Source: CALMEC01 sp963777565
Lineage (GTDB): Bacteria; Actinomycetota; Thermoleophilia; Miltoncostaeales; Miltoncostaeaceae
Reading direction: 5' to 3'
Length of the DNA stretch: 64,000 bases
Assembly (NCBI GenBank): GCA_963777565.1
Contig: CAVZQZ010000010.1
Coordinates: 372,001 to 436,000, forward strand
In this document: positions 56,939 to 64,000 of the stretch, piece after piece
How positions within the stretch are numbered: position 1 is the stretch's first letter
Layout of the letters: each line of letters opens with the position of its first letter
Notes under the pieces: generated by a model
Databases searched by the model: none
What the model saw: only the letters and a program-made list of their open reading frames with translations
Told to the model about the DNA's origin: nothing
Translations under genes and position numbers: made by a program

Positions 56939-57159
56939 GAAGCGGCAGGCTTCGCAGTTCTTCGCGTCTGTTGCGACACGATGCCGGCATCCATGAGGGT
57001 TCAGAGGTCCGGGGCGCCTGAGCTCTTTCGGCCGTTGTTGGGCTTTGCGTTGCCGCCGCGTTGCCAGATGACCGGTCTCCCTTCGCGGTGCCCTCGTTTC
57101 ATCGGTGATCACGGATGACCTCGAACGGATCCATTATCGGTGTTCGCGGCGGCCCGGCG

Positions 57160-58218
57160 TCAGCAGCGAGCCTCGAGGACGATGTTGAACGGGGTTTCGT
57201 GGGCGATCCGGACGCTACCGAAGCCCGCCTCGGTGAGGACGGCGGTGAGACGGGCGGGCCCGGCCTGGGCGCCGAGCGCGAGGCCGACGTCCTCTGACCG
57301 GGAGTGGGGGCAGCAGAGCATCGTCGAGCCGGTGTAGTAAAGGCGCCCGATGGCGCCGAGGTTGTCGGTGACGGCGTCTCCGGCGTACGGCTCGACCACC
57401 ATCAGCGTCCCGTCGGGGGCGAGCGCCTGAAGCGCGTGCCGGGCGGCGCCGACGGGGTCGCCGAGGTCGTGGAGGGTGTCGAAGAAGCAGATCAGGTCGT
57501 ATCCGTCACCGGCGTAGGACTTCGCGTCGGCGCGCTGGAAGTCGACCCGGTCGATGACGCCGGCGGCCTCAGCCTCGGCTCGCGCTGCCTCGACCGAGGC
57601 GTCGTGCGTGTCGAAGCCGATGAAGCGGGCTCGCTCGAACGCCTGCGCCATGAGCACGGTCGAGTGCCCGTGGCCGGAGCCGACGTCGGCCACGCGCGCT
57701 CCGCGGTCCAGCTTCGCGACGACGCCGTCGAGCGCCGGAAGCCACTCGGGCACGAGCGACGCGCGGTAGGCGTTGCGGTACACGGCGGCGATGCCGCAGT
57801 AGAGCCGTCCGTCGTGCTCGCCCCAGGGGATCCCGCCGCCGGTGCGGAACGCGGCGAGCGTCCGCTCCTGGTCGAACCACATCGACGCCGGGATCTCGAA
57901 CGTGGACGCGAGGAAGACCGGGCTGTCCTCGTCGACGAGCACCGGTTCGTGCTCGGCTGGGAGCTCGTAGGTCGCCGACTCCTCGTGGTAGGCGAGATAC
58001 CCGGCCGCGACCTGCGAGTTCAGCCACTCGCGAACGTAGCGCTCCTCGCATCTGGTCCTGCTCGCGAGCTCCCGGGAGCTCAGCGGGCCCCGGCCCGCGA
58101 GCGCGCGGTACAGGCCGAGCCTGTGGCCGGTGCTGATCGCCACACCACCGTAGCAGGCGGCCAGATCGGCCAACGCCTGCCCGACGAACTCCTCGGTTGT
58201 CCTCTCTTGAACTGGCAT
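57160..58218 (-). CDS. SAM methyltransferase with N-terminal winged-helix domain
   Basis: The 352-aa protein starts with a winged-helix dimerisation region (VGQALADLAACYGGVAISTGHRLGLYRALAGRGPLSSRELASRTRCEERYVREWLNSQVAAGYL). The methyltransferase core follows: VADVGSGHGHSTVLMAQAFERARFIGFDTHDASVEAAR, FQRADAKSYAGDGYDLICFFDTLHDLGD and LAPDGTLMVVEPYAGD. It resembles mycobacterial Rv2258c-type enzymes. The substrate is unknown. CGGAGG precedes the ATG. It is divergent from a GlxA-type regulator, probably its controller. Confidence 0.88.
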   Translation of the reverse strand: MPVQERTTEEFVGQALADLAACYGGVAISTGHRLGLYRALAGRGPLSSRELASRTRCEERYVREWLNSQVAAGYLAYHEESATYELPAEHEPVLVDEDSPVFLASTFEIPASMWFDQERTLAAFRTGGGIPWGEHDGRLYCGIAAVYRNAYRASLVPEWLPALDGVVAKLDRGARVADVGSGHGHSTVLMAQAFERARFIGFDTHDASVEAARAEAEAAGVIDRVDFQRADAKSYAGDGYDLICFFDTLHDLGDPVGAARHALQALAPDGTLMVVEPYAGDAVTDNLGAIGRLYYTGSTMLCCPHSRSEDVGLALGAQAGPARLTAVLTEAGFGSVRIAHETPFNIVLEARC

Positions 58219-58234
58219 TTCGACCTCCGAATAT

Positions 58235-58274
58235 CCTGGTTGCGACTGACCAGGTCAGGGTCGCGGTTGCGACT
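58235..58274. promoter_or_regulatory. Repeats between methyltransferase and GlxA-type regulator
   Basis: GGTTGCGACT occurs at 58238-58247 and 58265-58274 as a direct repeat with 27-base spacing. CCTGGT (58235-58240) and ACCAGG (58249-58254) form an inverted repeat. These are candidate AraC-type binding sites for the divergent pair. Confidence 0.5.
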
Positions 58275-58314
58275 CGCGAGCGGGAGGGTGAGACTGCCCG
58301 GAACAGGTTCGAAC

Positions 58315-59427
58315 GTGCCAGGAGACACTCGATCGATACGCCGCGAGCCCCTCCGGGTCTCACTGCTTGTGCTCCCCGATGCGGGGGTCGGCAGCCTCAC
58401 CGGCATGTTCGACGCGCTGTCGTCCTTCCCGCTGCTCGGCACCTTCGACGACGCTGTGCCGTCCGAGCCGCCGTTCGCCGTCGAGCTCGTCGCGGCGACC
58501 GGCGATCCCCAGCCGACGGCGAGCGGGATCGCCCTGCCGGTGCACCGGTCGATCGCCGATCCAGGCCGCACCGACATCGCGATCGTCCCCTCCCTGCTCG
58601 TTGCCAACGGAACCTGGCTGCCGGGTCGCTACCCCGACCTGGTCGGCTGGCTGCAGCGCGTGCACGTGGAGGGATCGCTCCTGTGCTCCGCATGTTCCGG
58701 TGTGCTCCTTATCGCCGAGACCGGCCTCCTGTCGGGCCGCACCGTGACGATGCACCCCGCGTACGCACCCACGTTCAGGGACAACTTCCCCGACGTCGGC
58801 CTGCAGCTCGACGAGGTGCTCGTCGCGACCGGCGAGCGCCAGGAGCTCGTGATGGCCGGCGCCTCCGCCTCCTGGCACGACCTCGTCCTCTACCTCGTCG
58901 CGCGCCACGTCGGCCCGACGGCGGCGCAGGCGCTTGCCAAGTTTCTCCTGCTGCAGTGGCACACCGACGGCCAGGCACCGTACGTCCCCTTCAACGCACC
59001 GGACGACCACGGCGACGGGATCGTCGCGGCTGCGCAGGCGTGGCTGCGAACGCACTATGCCGTCGCGGCGCCGGTGACCGAGCTGGTCGCGCGCTCCGAT
59101 CTGCCTGAGCGGACGTTCAAGCGTCGCTTCACCACGGCGACCGGGTACTCGCCCATCGCCTACGTCCAGCATGTCCGCGTCGAAGAGGCCAAGCGCCGGC
59201 TGGAGCGAACCGCCGAGCCGGTCGACGAGATCAGCTACGCGGTCGGCTACGAAGATCCCGCCTCGTTCCGTCGCCTCTTCAAGCGCATCACCGGAATCAC
59301 CCCGGGCGCCTACCGCCGCAAACTCCAGCTCCCCGGATTCGCGCGACCCGGCCACGCAGGACGCGAGTCGACGGCGCACAAGAATCCGGCGCGGCGACCG
59401 TCGCGACCGGACGTCGCGGGCCGGTAA
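58315..59427 (+). CDS. GlxA-type AraC-family regulator (DJ-1/PfpI + AraC domains)
   Basis: The 370-aa protein begins with a DJ-1/PfpI-like domain (RVSLLVLPDAGVGSLTGMFDALSSF, DIAIVPSLLVANGTWLPGRYPDLVGWLQRVHVEGSLLCSACSGVLLIAETGLLSGRTVTMHPAYAPTF) and ends with an AraC domain (VTELVARSDLPERTFKRRFTTATGYSPIAYVQHVRVEEAKRRLERTAEPVDEISYAVGYEDPASFRRLFKRITGITPGAYRR). The Cys at the nucleophile-elbow position is present (CSACSG). The GTG at 58315 is the first start after the divergent gene. It probably activates the divergent methyltransferase gene. Confidence 0.92.
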   Translation: MPGDTRSIRREPLRVSLLVLPDAGVGSLTGMFDALSSFPLLGTFDDAVPSEPPFAVELVAATGDPQPTASGIALPVHRSIADPGRTDIAIVPSLLVANGTWLPGRYPDLVGWLQRVHVEGSLLCSACSGVLLIAETGLLSGRTVTMHPAYAPTFRDNFPDVGLQLDEVLVATGERQELVMAGASASWHDLVLYLVARHVGPTAAQALAKFLLLQWHTDGQAPYVPFNAPDDHGDGIVAAAQAWLRTHYAVAAPVTELVARSDLPERTFKRRFTTATGYSPIAYVQHVRVEEAKRRLERTAEPVDEISYAVGYEDPASFRRLFKRITGITPGAYRRKLQLPGFARPGHAGRESTAHKNPARRPSRPDVAGR

Positions 59428-59955
59428 CGGGCGCGCGCTCTCGGTGCTCACATACGCGACGCGCTCGATGCCAAGAGCGGACGTTCCTGTTCGGCGCTCT
59501 CTCCTCTGGATCGACAAAGGAATCTCATCGTCCGGTCTCCTCGGATTGCTCGACCAGGAAGACCCCGAGATCCCGTATCAGGACGGGAAGCCGACGCGGG
59601 GACTCGAACCCCGGACCCCATCACTACGAGCAAGCGGCGGGACTTGCGATCGCTTGCGTCTGTTGCCCGCGATGCCGGCGGTCAGCGGGTTCACAGGGCA
59701 ATGTGCGCCTGAGGTCGTGCGGTTGTTGTTGGGCCTTGTGTTGCCACCGGGTTGCCACCGCGGCCTCGGCTGTGGGCTAACCTGGCCGCCGTTCAGAGCG
59801 AAGCAAATGCTCCCTTGCCCGAGGGATGACAGCCTCAGCGGCTCTCCCTGGCGCCCGCCTCTCATCGTTCCTGTCCGCGGTTCCGGCCGGTCTTGCGACT
59901 GGTGGAAGGTAGTGTGTTGCCCACCGGAGCCTGTCGCCTGTTCGGCCTCCGCGGG
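59428..59955. other. tRNA copy d and integrase-like remnant
   Basis: No intact gene was found. It contains tRNA-Thr copy d, then GCTTGCGTCTGTTGCCCGCG (shared with 60383-60402) and a stretch whose minus-strand frame ends GGNPVATQGPTTTARPQAHIAL with a stop, possibly the tail of a lost integrase. Confidence 0.5.
59587..59630 (-). repeat. tRNA-Thr 3' fragment (copy d)
   Basis: This 44-base copy of 63002-63045 has a single change (ATCACT for ATCATT). The same downstream sequence (GAGCAAGCGGCGGGACTTGC) recurs at 60362-60376 and, in part, after copies c and e. Confidence 0.88.
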
Positions 59956-60234
59956 CTACGAGCCGGTTTCTCCCACGGGCTCGACCACGGTGTGCTCCGG
60001 TGGGCCCTGAAGGCCGGCCGAGGCCATGATCTCACGAGATTGCGGGTCCGCAAGGAACCGCTCGTAGCCCTCCTTCGACCAATCGAACAGGACCAAGACC
60101 TCGTCCTGCTCCTCCTGGTTCCGGAGCACCTTGGCTCCGGTCGAGCCGTACTTGCGCCGGTGCTCGGCGCCCCGAGTCGTGAACACCGACCAGAACTGAT
60201 CGAAATCGCCGATTTTCACCCTTGCCAGGATCAC
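59956..60234 (-). CDS. ABM-like small protein
   Basis: The 92-aa protein starts VILARVKIGDFDQFWSVFTTRGAEHRRKYGSTGAKVLRNQEEQDEVLVLFDWSKEGYERFLADPQSREIMASAG. This has the ferredoxin-like repeat of antibiotic-biosynthesis-monooxygenase-type or stress-barrel proteins. It is complete. GAGGAGGCCGCG precedes the GTG at 60234. It sits alone in the islet between copies d and e. The enzymatic role is unknown. Confidence 0.7.
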   Translation of the reverse strand: MILARVKIGDFDQFWSVFTTRGAEHRRKYGSTGAKVLRNQEEQDEVLVLFDWSKEGYERFLADPQSREIMASAGLQGPPEHTVVEPVGETGS

Positions 60235-60401
60235 CGCGGCCTCCTCGCGTATTGGTTCCGGGTGGTCCTCCCACTTTAGGGCGATCCGGGCCGGCGTGCC
60301 AGCCGGGGCCTACCTCGGACTACGGTGAACCGGTAGGGCGGCGCATACCCCACGACAGAGCAAGCGGCGGGACTTGCGATCGCTTGCGTCTGTTGCCCGC
60401 G

Positions 60402-60710
60402 ATGCCTTCGACCTCGGCGGCCCCGACGCTCACACCGACCTCGTTGGTCGGCCTTCCCGGGCTACCTGTTAGGGGTGCAGCGAACCCCGTCAAGTTCGTG
60501 AAGACCGAGACGATGCTCCCCGAATCGGCCGAGGTCGAATTGACGCCTCAGGGGAACCGACGTGTGAACCTCGACGGTTGGTCGCTGGTCGTCTACGGAG
60601 ACGGGCGTGCGCGACTGCAGGCTCCTGACTCTGAGTCGAAGCTCATCGTCGAGTCCGCTTTTCCTGGCCCCAAGGGCGGCAACGTCACGGTTCGTCTCGT
60701 CGACTTCTGA
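60402..60710 (+). CDS. Doubtful hypothetical protein
   Basis: The 102-codon frame has a disordered start (PSTSAAPTLTPTSLVGLPGLP) and a beta-rich second half (VKFVKTETMLPESAEVELTPQGNRRVNLDGWSLVVYGDGRARLQAPDSESKLIVESAFPGPKGGNVTVRLVDF) that looks like real protein. The ATG lies inside the repeated flank and lacks a ribosome site, so this is perhaps the 3' part of a truncated gene. No family is recognised. Confidence 0.35.
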   Translation: MPSTSAAPTLTPTSLVGLPGLPVRGAANPVKFVKTETMLPESAEVELTPQGNRRVNLDGWSLVVYGDGRARLQAPDSESKLIVESAFPGPKGGNVTVRLVDF

Positions 60711-60839
60711 GGAGGCGGCGCAGGCAGATGTGCTCAAGAGCACCGCGCCGTGTTGCCACCTTCGTTGCCACCCCGACGAATCCGAGCACTCGGGAGCAGC
60801 CACGCCAACAACAAGCCCAGCTGCTGCGGGGGTCCTTGT

Positions 60840-60882
60840 GAAGCCGACGCGGGGACTCGAACCCCGGACCCATCATCACGAG
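60840..60882 (-). repeat. tRNA-Thr 3' fragment (copy e)
   Basis: This 43-base copy of 63002-63045 lacks one C and has one T-to-C change. It lies left of the metalloprotease islet and right of the islet with the ABM-like gene. Confidence 0.88.
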
Positions 60883-60974
60883 CAAGCGGCAGCCTCAAGG
60901 CGGCCGGGACTGCCCGGGTGAGGTCGTCGCAGACGAACGCCACGGCGAGCCGCGAGACGCCGACGCGCTCCGTC

Positions 60975-61400
60975 TCAGCCGGGGTCTACGCTCGCGAGAG
61001 CGGCCTCCAGGGCCGCGGCGAGCGCCTCGAGGGCCGGTGCGCGCGCGACGCCGCGACCATGCAGGGTCGAGGTGTGACGACGCCCGCCGAGCTCGGCGGT
61101 CCACTCCTCGCTCGACCCGTGGATGACCGGAACGTCGGGGCGGACCTCTGCGGGGACATCGAAGAAACCGCTGCCCGCGATCGCCTTTCGCAGATCCTCG
61201 AGGGCCTCGGCCGAGAGCCGGCGCTCCTTGCGCCAGACGGGGGCGGCGACCCGGCCAAACGACCACTCACCGCCCTCCAGTCTCGCGTCGACGGTCGTGT
61301 AGCTCCAGACACACCCGTCGCCCGTGATGCGATCGGCGTCCAGGTCCCTGCCGGTGAGGACGCGTCGCTCGAGAAGGAGCGGCTCGGGCGCGTCAGGCAA
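60975..61400 (-). CDS. Small partner of the metalloprotease (function unknown)
   Basis: The 141-aa protein reads LLLERRVLTGRDLDADRITGDGCVWSYTTVDARLEGGEWSFGRVAAPVWRKERRLSAEALEDLRKAIAGSGFFDVPAEVRPDVPVIHGSSEEWTAELGGRRHTSTLHG. Its GFFDVP and W-x-A-x-x-x-G-G-R-x-H pattern recalls small proteins of unknown role. It has no signal peptide. Its ATG overlaps the end of the metalloprotease gene by 8 bases, so the two are co-translated. It could be an immunity or chaperone protein for that enzyme; this is a guess from position. Confidence 0.65.
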   Translation of the reverse strand: MPDAPEPLLLERRVLTGRDLDADRITGDGCVWSYTTVDARLEGGEWSFGRVAAPVWRKERRLSAEALEDLRKAIAGSGFFDVPAEVRPDVPVIHGSSEEWTAELGGRRHTSTLHGRGVARAPALEALAAALEAALASVDPG

Positions 61401-62910
61401 TCGCGGTCCCGCCGTTCGGCCCGCCGGAGGGCGGCCCCGGCACCGGGTAGTCGCCTGCCGCGCTCGGCGGTTTCACGGGCCGCTTCGGGCCGATCGCCCA
61501 ATCGGTGATCCCGCTCACCTGCTTCAGCGCGTCGAGGAACGTGACGTAGTGCTGCTCGCGGACCTCCGCCCCCTCGGACATGATGCTGTCGGACGTGGCG
61601 TGCTGGATGCCGCTGTACCCCGCCGCCTCGGCGATCTTCGTATGCTCGGTCGGCTTGCCGGCCGCGTAGGCGCCCGGACCGGTGTACTCGTCGTCCAGGC
61701 CGAACATGTGGCCCGACTCGTGGGCGACCACGGTCTGGCGCCGCCCGGTACCGACGGTGATGTGCGCGCGGTCGCCAGCCGTTCCCTCGACGAGGGTCGC
61801 GCGCGCGGGGTCGAAGCCCGCCGCCTTCAACTGCGTGCCGATCGCCCCGAAGCGTGCGGTGCGCTGTGCGGTGTCCTTCCCCTGCACCATGACGGTGATG
61901 TTCGCGCCCGGGACCGTCGCGCCTGGCGCGGCGTTCGGCATGTCCTTGGCCAGCGCCGTCACCACCGCCGCCGAGTTGGGGGTCAGGCGCTCCTTGCCTC
62001 TCTGGAACGCGAGATCGCGCTCGAGGAGCTGGTCCCGCCGCTCGACCACATCCTCGGAGGTGACGTTCATGACGTTGCCGAACGTCCCGCCGCCCGAGCC
62101 GGCCGGGCGGCTGACGTCGGCCGCACCCCCGATGAAGCCCTTTGGGACCTTCCGTGCATTGACCACCATGTGCTGGGTCGCCGCCTTCCCGGACGCGTCC
62201 GCGACCTTGTTGACCGTTACCTTGACGTCCGTCTCGACCCCCAGGTCCTCCCAGTACTGCCTGGTGCAGTGCATCGGGTGCTTCTTCCGCCACGCCGACT
62301 CCACCGAGCTCTTCAACTTGTCGAGGAACTCCTGCTCGTCGCCCCCGTCGGGGCCTCCCTGGCTCGACCACTTCCACTTGTTGACCTCCGCGGCGCGCTT
62401 GGCGCGCGGCAGGCGGTTGATGATGCGCGCCGCCGCCTGCGTCTGGGCGGAGGTCTCGCGCGCGACGGCCCTGCCGCCGACGAGGTCCATGCCTGGCAGC
62501 ATTGCGACGGCGCCCTTCAGGTGGACCTGAAGCTCCTCCTTGGCCGGGTCGTACTCGACCTCGAAGCCGCCGTAGTAGTTCGCGGGGTTCCCGGATGACG
62601 GGTTGTACTCGATCGGGCCCTTCTTGCCCGTCTTGATCCACTCGTCGCGCTCCTTGCGGGCCTTCTCGTAGCCCTCCATGAGCGGGTTGACCAGCGTGGT
62701 GGGCTGGCGGGCCAGAAGGCGCGCCAGTGCCGCGTTCCCGACGCCCCCCAGGGCCGCCACGCCGCCGGGCGCGACGGGGAGCCAGTCCCGGATGGCCGTC
62801 GTCGTGATGGCAGACGACAGCGAGGTCGCGCCCTGGTCCGGCGTCGCGGCCGGGGTGGGCGCCGCGACGACGGGGCGGGTCCGAGTGGTCGCCTCAGTGT
62901 GCTCTCGCAC
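61393..62910 (-). CDS. eCIS-associated-type metalloprotease
   Basis: The 505-aa protein has a disordered N-terminus and GNAALARLLARQ at about residues 57-68, a tag-like motif common in extracellular-contractile-injection-associated proteins. An OmpA-like section follows (NSAAVVTALAKDMPN, ITVMVQGKDTAQRTARFGAIGTQLKAAGFDPARATLVEG). The zincin site is VVAHESGHMFGLDDEYTG, an H-E-x-x-H-x-x-G-x-D motif at about residue 395. No signal peptide is present, which fits loading by an injection system. The GTG at 62910 is the likely start. No contractile-system genes lie in the window. Confidence 0.75.
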   Translation of the reverse strand: MREHTEATTRTRPVVAAPTPAATPDQGATSLSSAITTTAIRDWLPVAPGGVAALGGVGNAALARLLARQPTTLVNPLMEGYEKARKERDEWIKTGKKGPIEYNPSSGNPANYYGGFEVEYDPAKEELQVHLKGAVAMLPGMDLVGGRAVARETSAQTQAAARIINRLPRAKRAAEVNKWKWSSQGGPDGGDEQEFLDKLKSSVESAWRKKHPMHCTRQYWEDLGVETDVKVTVNKVADASGKAATQHMVVNARKVPKGFIGGAADVSRPAGSGGGTFGNVMNVTSEDVVERRDQLLERDLAFQRGKERLTPNSAAVVTALAKDMPNAAPGATVPGANITVMVQGKDTAQRTARFGAIGTQLKAAGFDPARATLVEGTAGDRAHITVGTGRRQTVVAHESGHMFGLDDEYTGPGAYAAGKPTEHTKIAEAAGYSGIQHATSDSIMSEGAEVREQHYVTFLDALKQVSGITDWAIGPKRPVKPPSAAGDYPVPGPPSGGPNGGTAIA

Positions 62911-63003
62911 GAGCGCATCTTGGCCCCGGCGGCCAACGGCCGCAAGGGGCAGGGCCCACCTTTGCCGGATCGCTACCGGCGAGAACAGGGGGCTCCCAAC
63001 CGA

Positions 63004-63076
63004 AGCCGACGCGGGGACTCGAACCCCGGACCCCATCATTACGAGTGATGTGCTCTACCAGCTGAGCTACGTCGGC
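63004..63076 (-). tRNA. tRNA-Thr (anticodon CGT)
   Basis: The minus strand folds into a full cloverleaf: acceptor GCCGACG/CGTCGGC, D-stem GCTC/GAGC, anticodon stem CATCA/TGATG with loop CTCGTAA (anticodon CGT, reading ACG) and T-stem CGGGG/CCCCG with loop TTCGAGT. CCA is not encoded. Its 3' part is the template of the five fragments to the left, so it is the integration target. Confidence 0.97.
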
Positions 63077-63137
63077 GGGGCGGCCCCGGGGGGCCGCGGT
63101 CGCCAAGGATAGCGCCCGCGGCCCGCCGTCACGAAGC

Positions 63138-64000
63138 TCAGCCAGTCACCCGCGGCCGCGGGGTCTGGACCCCTGCGATGCGCACCACCCGGGTGCAGGC
63201 CTGGTCGAGCACCCGGGGGGCGTTGCCGCCCACGGCGCGGGCCGTGTTACACAGATTCCGGGCCTTGCTCGTGTCGGTCCGAAGCCACAGGCCCACCGTC
63301 ACCGACTTGCCCGGGGCGATGTCGCCGATGTGCCAGCGCAGGAAGCCATGCCGCAAGGTCGCGCCCTTCGGCCGCCGGATCGCCGACGTGCCGGCGGGGA
63401 GGCGGTCGGAGATCCACACGTCCTGCGCGACCGCGTTGCCGACGTTCTTCACCGTGATGCGGAACGGGATCGGGCGGCGGGCGACCCCGGCTCGGCGGGA
63501 CCACTTCGAGATGGTGATCCGCGTGGGACCCGACGGCCCTCCGCTCTCACCCGTTACCCCGGGCGGCGGAGTCGTGGGCGTCGTGGGGCCGGGACCGGGC
63601 GGCGGCACGCACTGCGGGCCCGTCACCGTCGTCGAGGTCGACGACGTGTTGTTGCCCGTCGAGGTCTCGCCCGGGAGCGGAGCCAGCGAGGCGGTGTTGG
63701 TGATCACGCCGCACACATCCGCAGGACGCGACAGCACCACGCCGCCTGGCAGGCGGTACTCCCACACCTCGCCCGGGTCCAACACGTCGTCCGTATCCCC
63801 GGAGACCACCGCGAAGAACTCGAGCTCACCCGGGGTGAGCGACGGATCGGTCACGTGGATGTCGCTGCGCGCCACCGGCAGGTCGCCGACATTCCCCACG
63901 CTCACCGAGAAGACGATGGTCGTGCCCGGTGCCACGGTCGCCGGCGCGGTCTTCTGGATCGCGAGGTCGCAATTCGCCGGCGGCGGCTTGGGCGGCGGGA
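63138..64000 (-). CDS. DUF11-repeat surface protein (5' end outside window)
   Basis: At least 287 residues of an extracellular beta-sandwich protein are visible. The first repeat (DLAIQKTAPATVAPGTTIVFSVSVGNVGDLPVARSDIHVTDPSLTP) and the last (RITISKWSRRAGVARRPIPFRITVKNVGNAVAQDVWISDRLPAGTSAI) match DUF11/CARDB-like repeats. A Pro/Thr linker (PPPGPGPTTPTTPPPG) joins them. The C-terminus has no LPxTG or membrane helix, so the protein may be secreted. The N-terminus is off the right edge. Confidence 0.85.
   Translation of the reverse strand, partial: PPPKPPPANCDLAIQKTAPATVAPGTTIVFSVSVGNVGDLPVARSDIHVTDPSLTPGELEFFAVVSGDTDDVLDPGEVWEYRLPGGVVLSRPADVCGVITNTASLAPLPGETSTGNNTSSTSTTVTGPQCVPPPGPGPTTPTTPPPGVTGESGGPSGPTRITISKWSRRAGVARRPIPFRITVKNVGNAVAQDVWISDRLPAGTSAIRRPKGATLRHGFLRWHIGDIAPGKSVTVGLWLRTDTSKARNLCNTARAVGGNAPRVLDQACTRVVRIAGVQTPRPRVTG

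Larger units (their letters stand above)
56101..57159. other. Fragment zone with tRNA copy c
   Basis: No intact gene is visible. The zone holds the tail SLQEPRNLGFGSAVKLHP (56103-56159, stop TAA), the antiporter and anti-sigma pieces listed separately, tRNA-Thr copy c and a stretch (about 57000-57080) resembling the sequence beside copy d. Confidence 0.55.
60235..60974. other. Stretch with tRNA copy e and one doubtful gene
   Basis: Apart from the doubtful gene at 60402-60710 no gene is supported. It holds the repeated flank at 60358-60404 without a complete tRNA fragment, tRNA-Thr copy e, and a minus-strand frame with VGVATKVATRRG before copy e. Confidence 0.5.

Overview
The window is very GC-rich, its genes are tightly packed, and ATGA or GTGA stop/start overlaps are frequent. 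Several signals point to an actinobacterium: a CGAAC-N4-GTTCG SOS box, a CsoR repressor, F420-type nitroreductase sequence, a MocR regulator, direct repeats of the SARP type with a SARP gene remnant, and many apparently leaderless genes (TANNNT six or seven bases before the start codon). Thermoleophilia-like lineages would fit. That placement is inference, because no rRNA or ribosomal protein gene is present.

Layout. 1-4.9 kb: the nadB-nadC-nadA operon for de novo NAD synthesis, a divergent NrtR-type regulator, and a three-gene overlapping operon (4Fe-4S mono-cluster protein, UBP zinc finger, SIMPL). 5-12 kb: a CsoR/DUF4396 pair with three 17-bp operators, VOC proteins, DoxX, methyltransferase, P-loop protein, zinc-ribbon protein, zinc-finger SDR and carbonic anhydrase. 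12-18 kb: a permease tail relic, a large Vps62-like membrane protein, UPF0104 and YihY/BrkB membrane proteins, a cluster of inverted repeats and a MocR regulator. 18-27 kb: two genes with nearly identical leaders, a LuxR regulator, SOS-controlled dinB, small enzymes, and two pseudogenes. 27-34 kb: a dormancy-like group (CBS, HPF, bacterial eRF1-like), MoaD-like protein with a frameshifted BNR protein, MarR, cupin, and a Pit phosphate transporter with its DUF47 partner.

34.5-39 kb: a formylglycine-generating enzyme, then a five-gene operon (small anchored protein with a flavinylation motif, ApbE, ferric-reductase-like cytochrome, NuoF/SLBB-like protein, ferredoxin). It reads as a chain carrying electrons between the cytosol and a membrane or extracytosolic flavin. 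39-45 kb: a group whose promoters share 11-bp-spaced heptamers (MFS transporter, OsmC, a 39-aa peptide plus cysteine-containing protein), beside the first codons of a lost SARP regulator. 45-49.7 kb: a proline-rich membrane protein, a CtpE-like P-type ATPase and an MBL-like protein.

49.7-63 kb is a decayed integration hotspot. The intact tRNA-Thr(CGT) gene lies at 63004-63076, and five displaced copies of its 3' part lie at 60840, 59587, 56895, 51549 and 49875. Between them are a few intact genes (DUF1269, YidB, ester cyclase, methyltransferase, GlxA-type regulator, a metalloprotease with a small partner) among fragments with frameshifts or missing ends. A tandem pair of structured RNA-like elements also lies here. 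A DUF11-repeat surface protein runs off the right edge.
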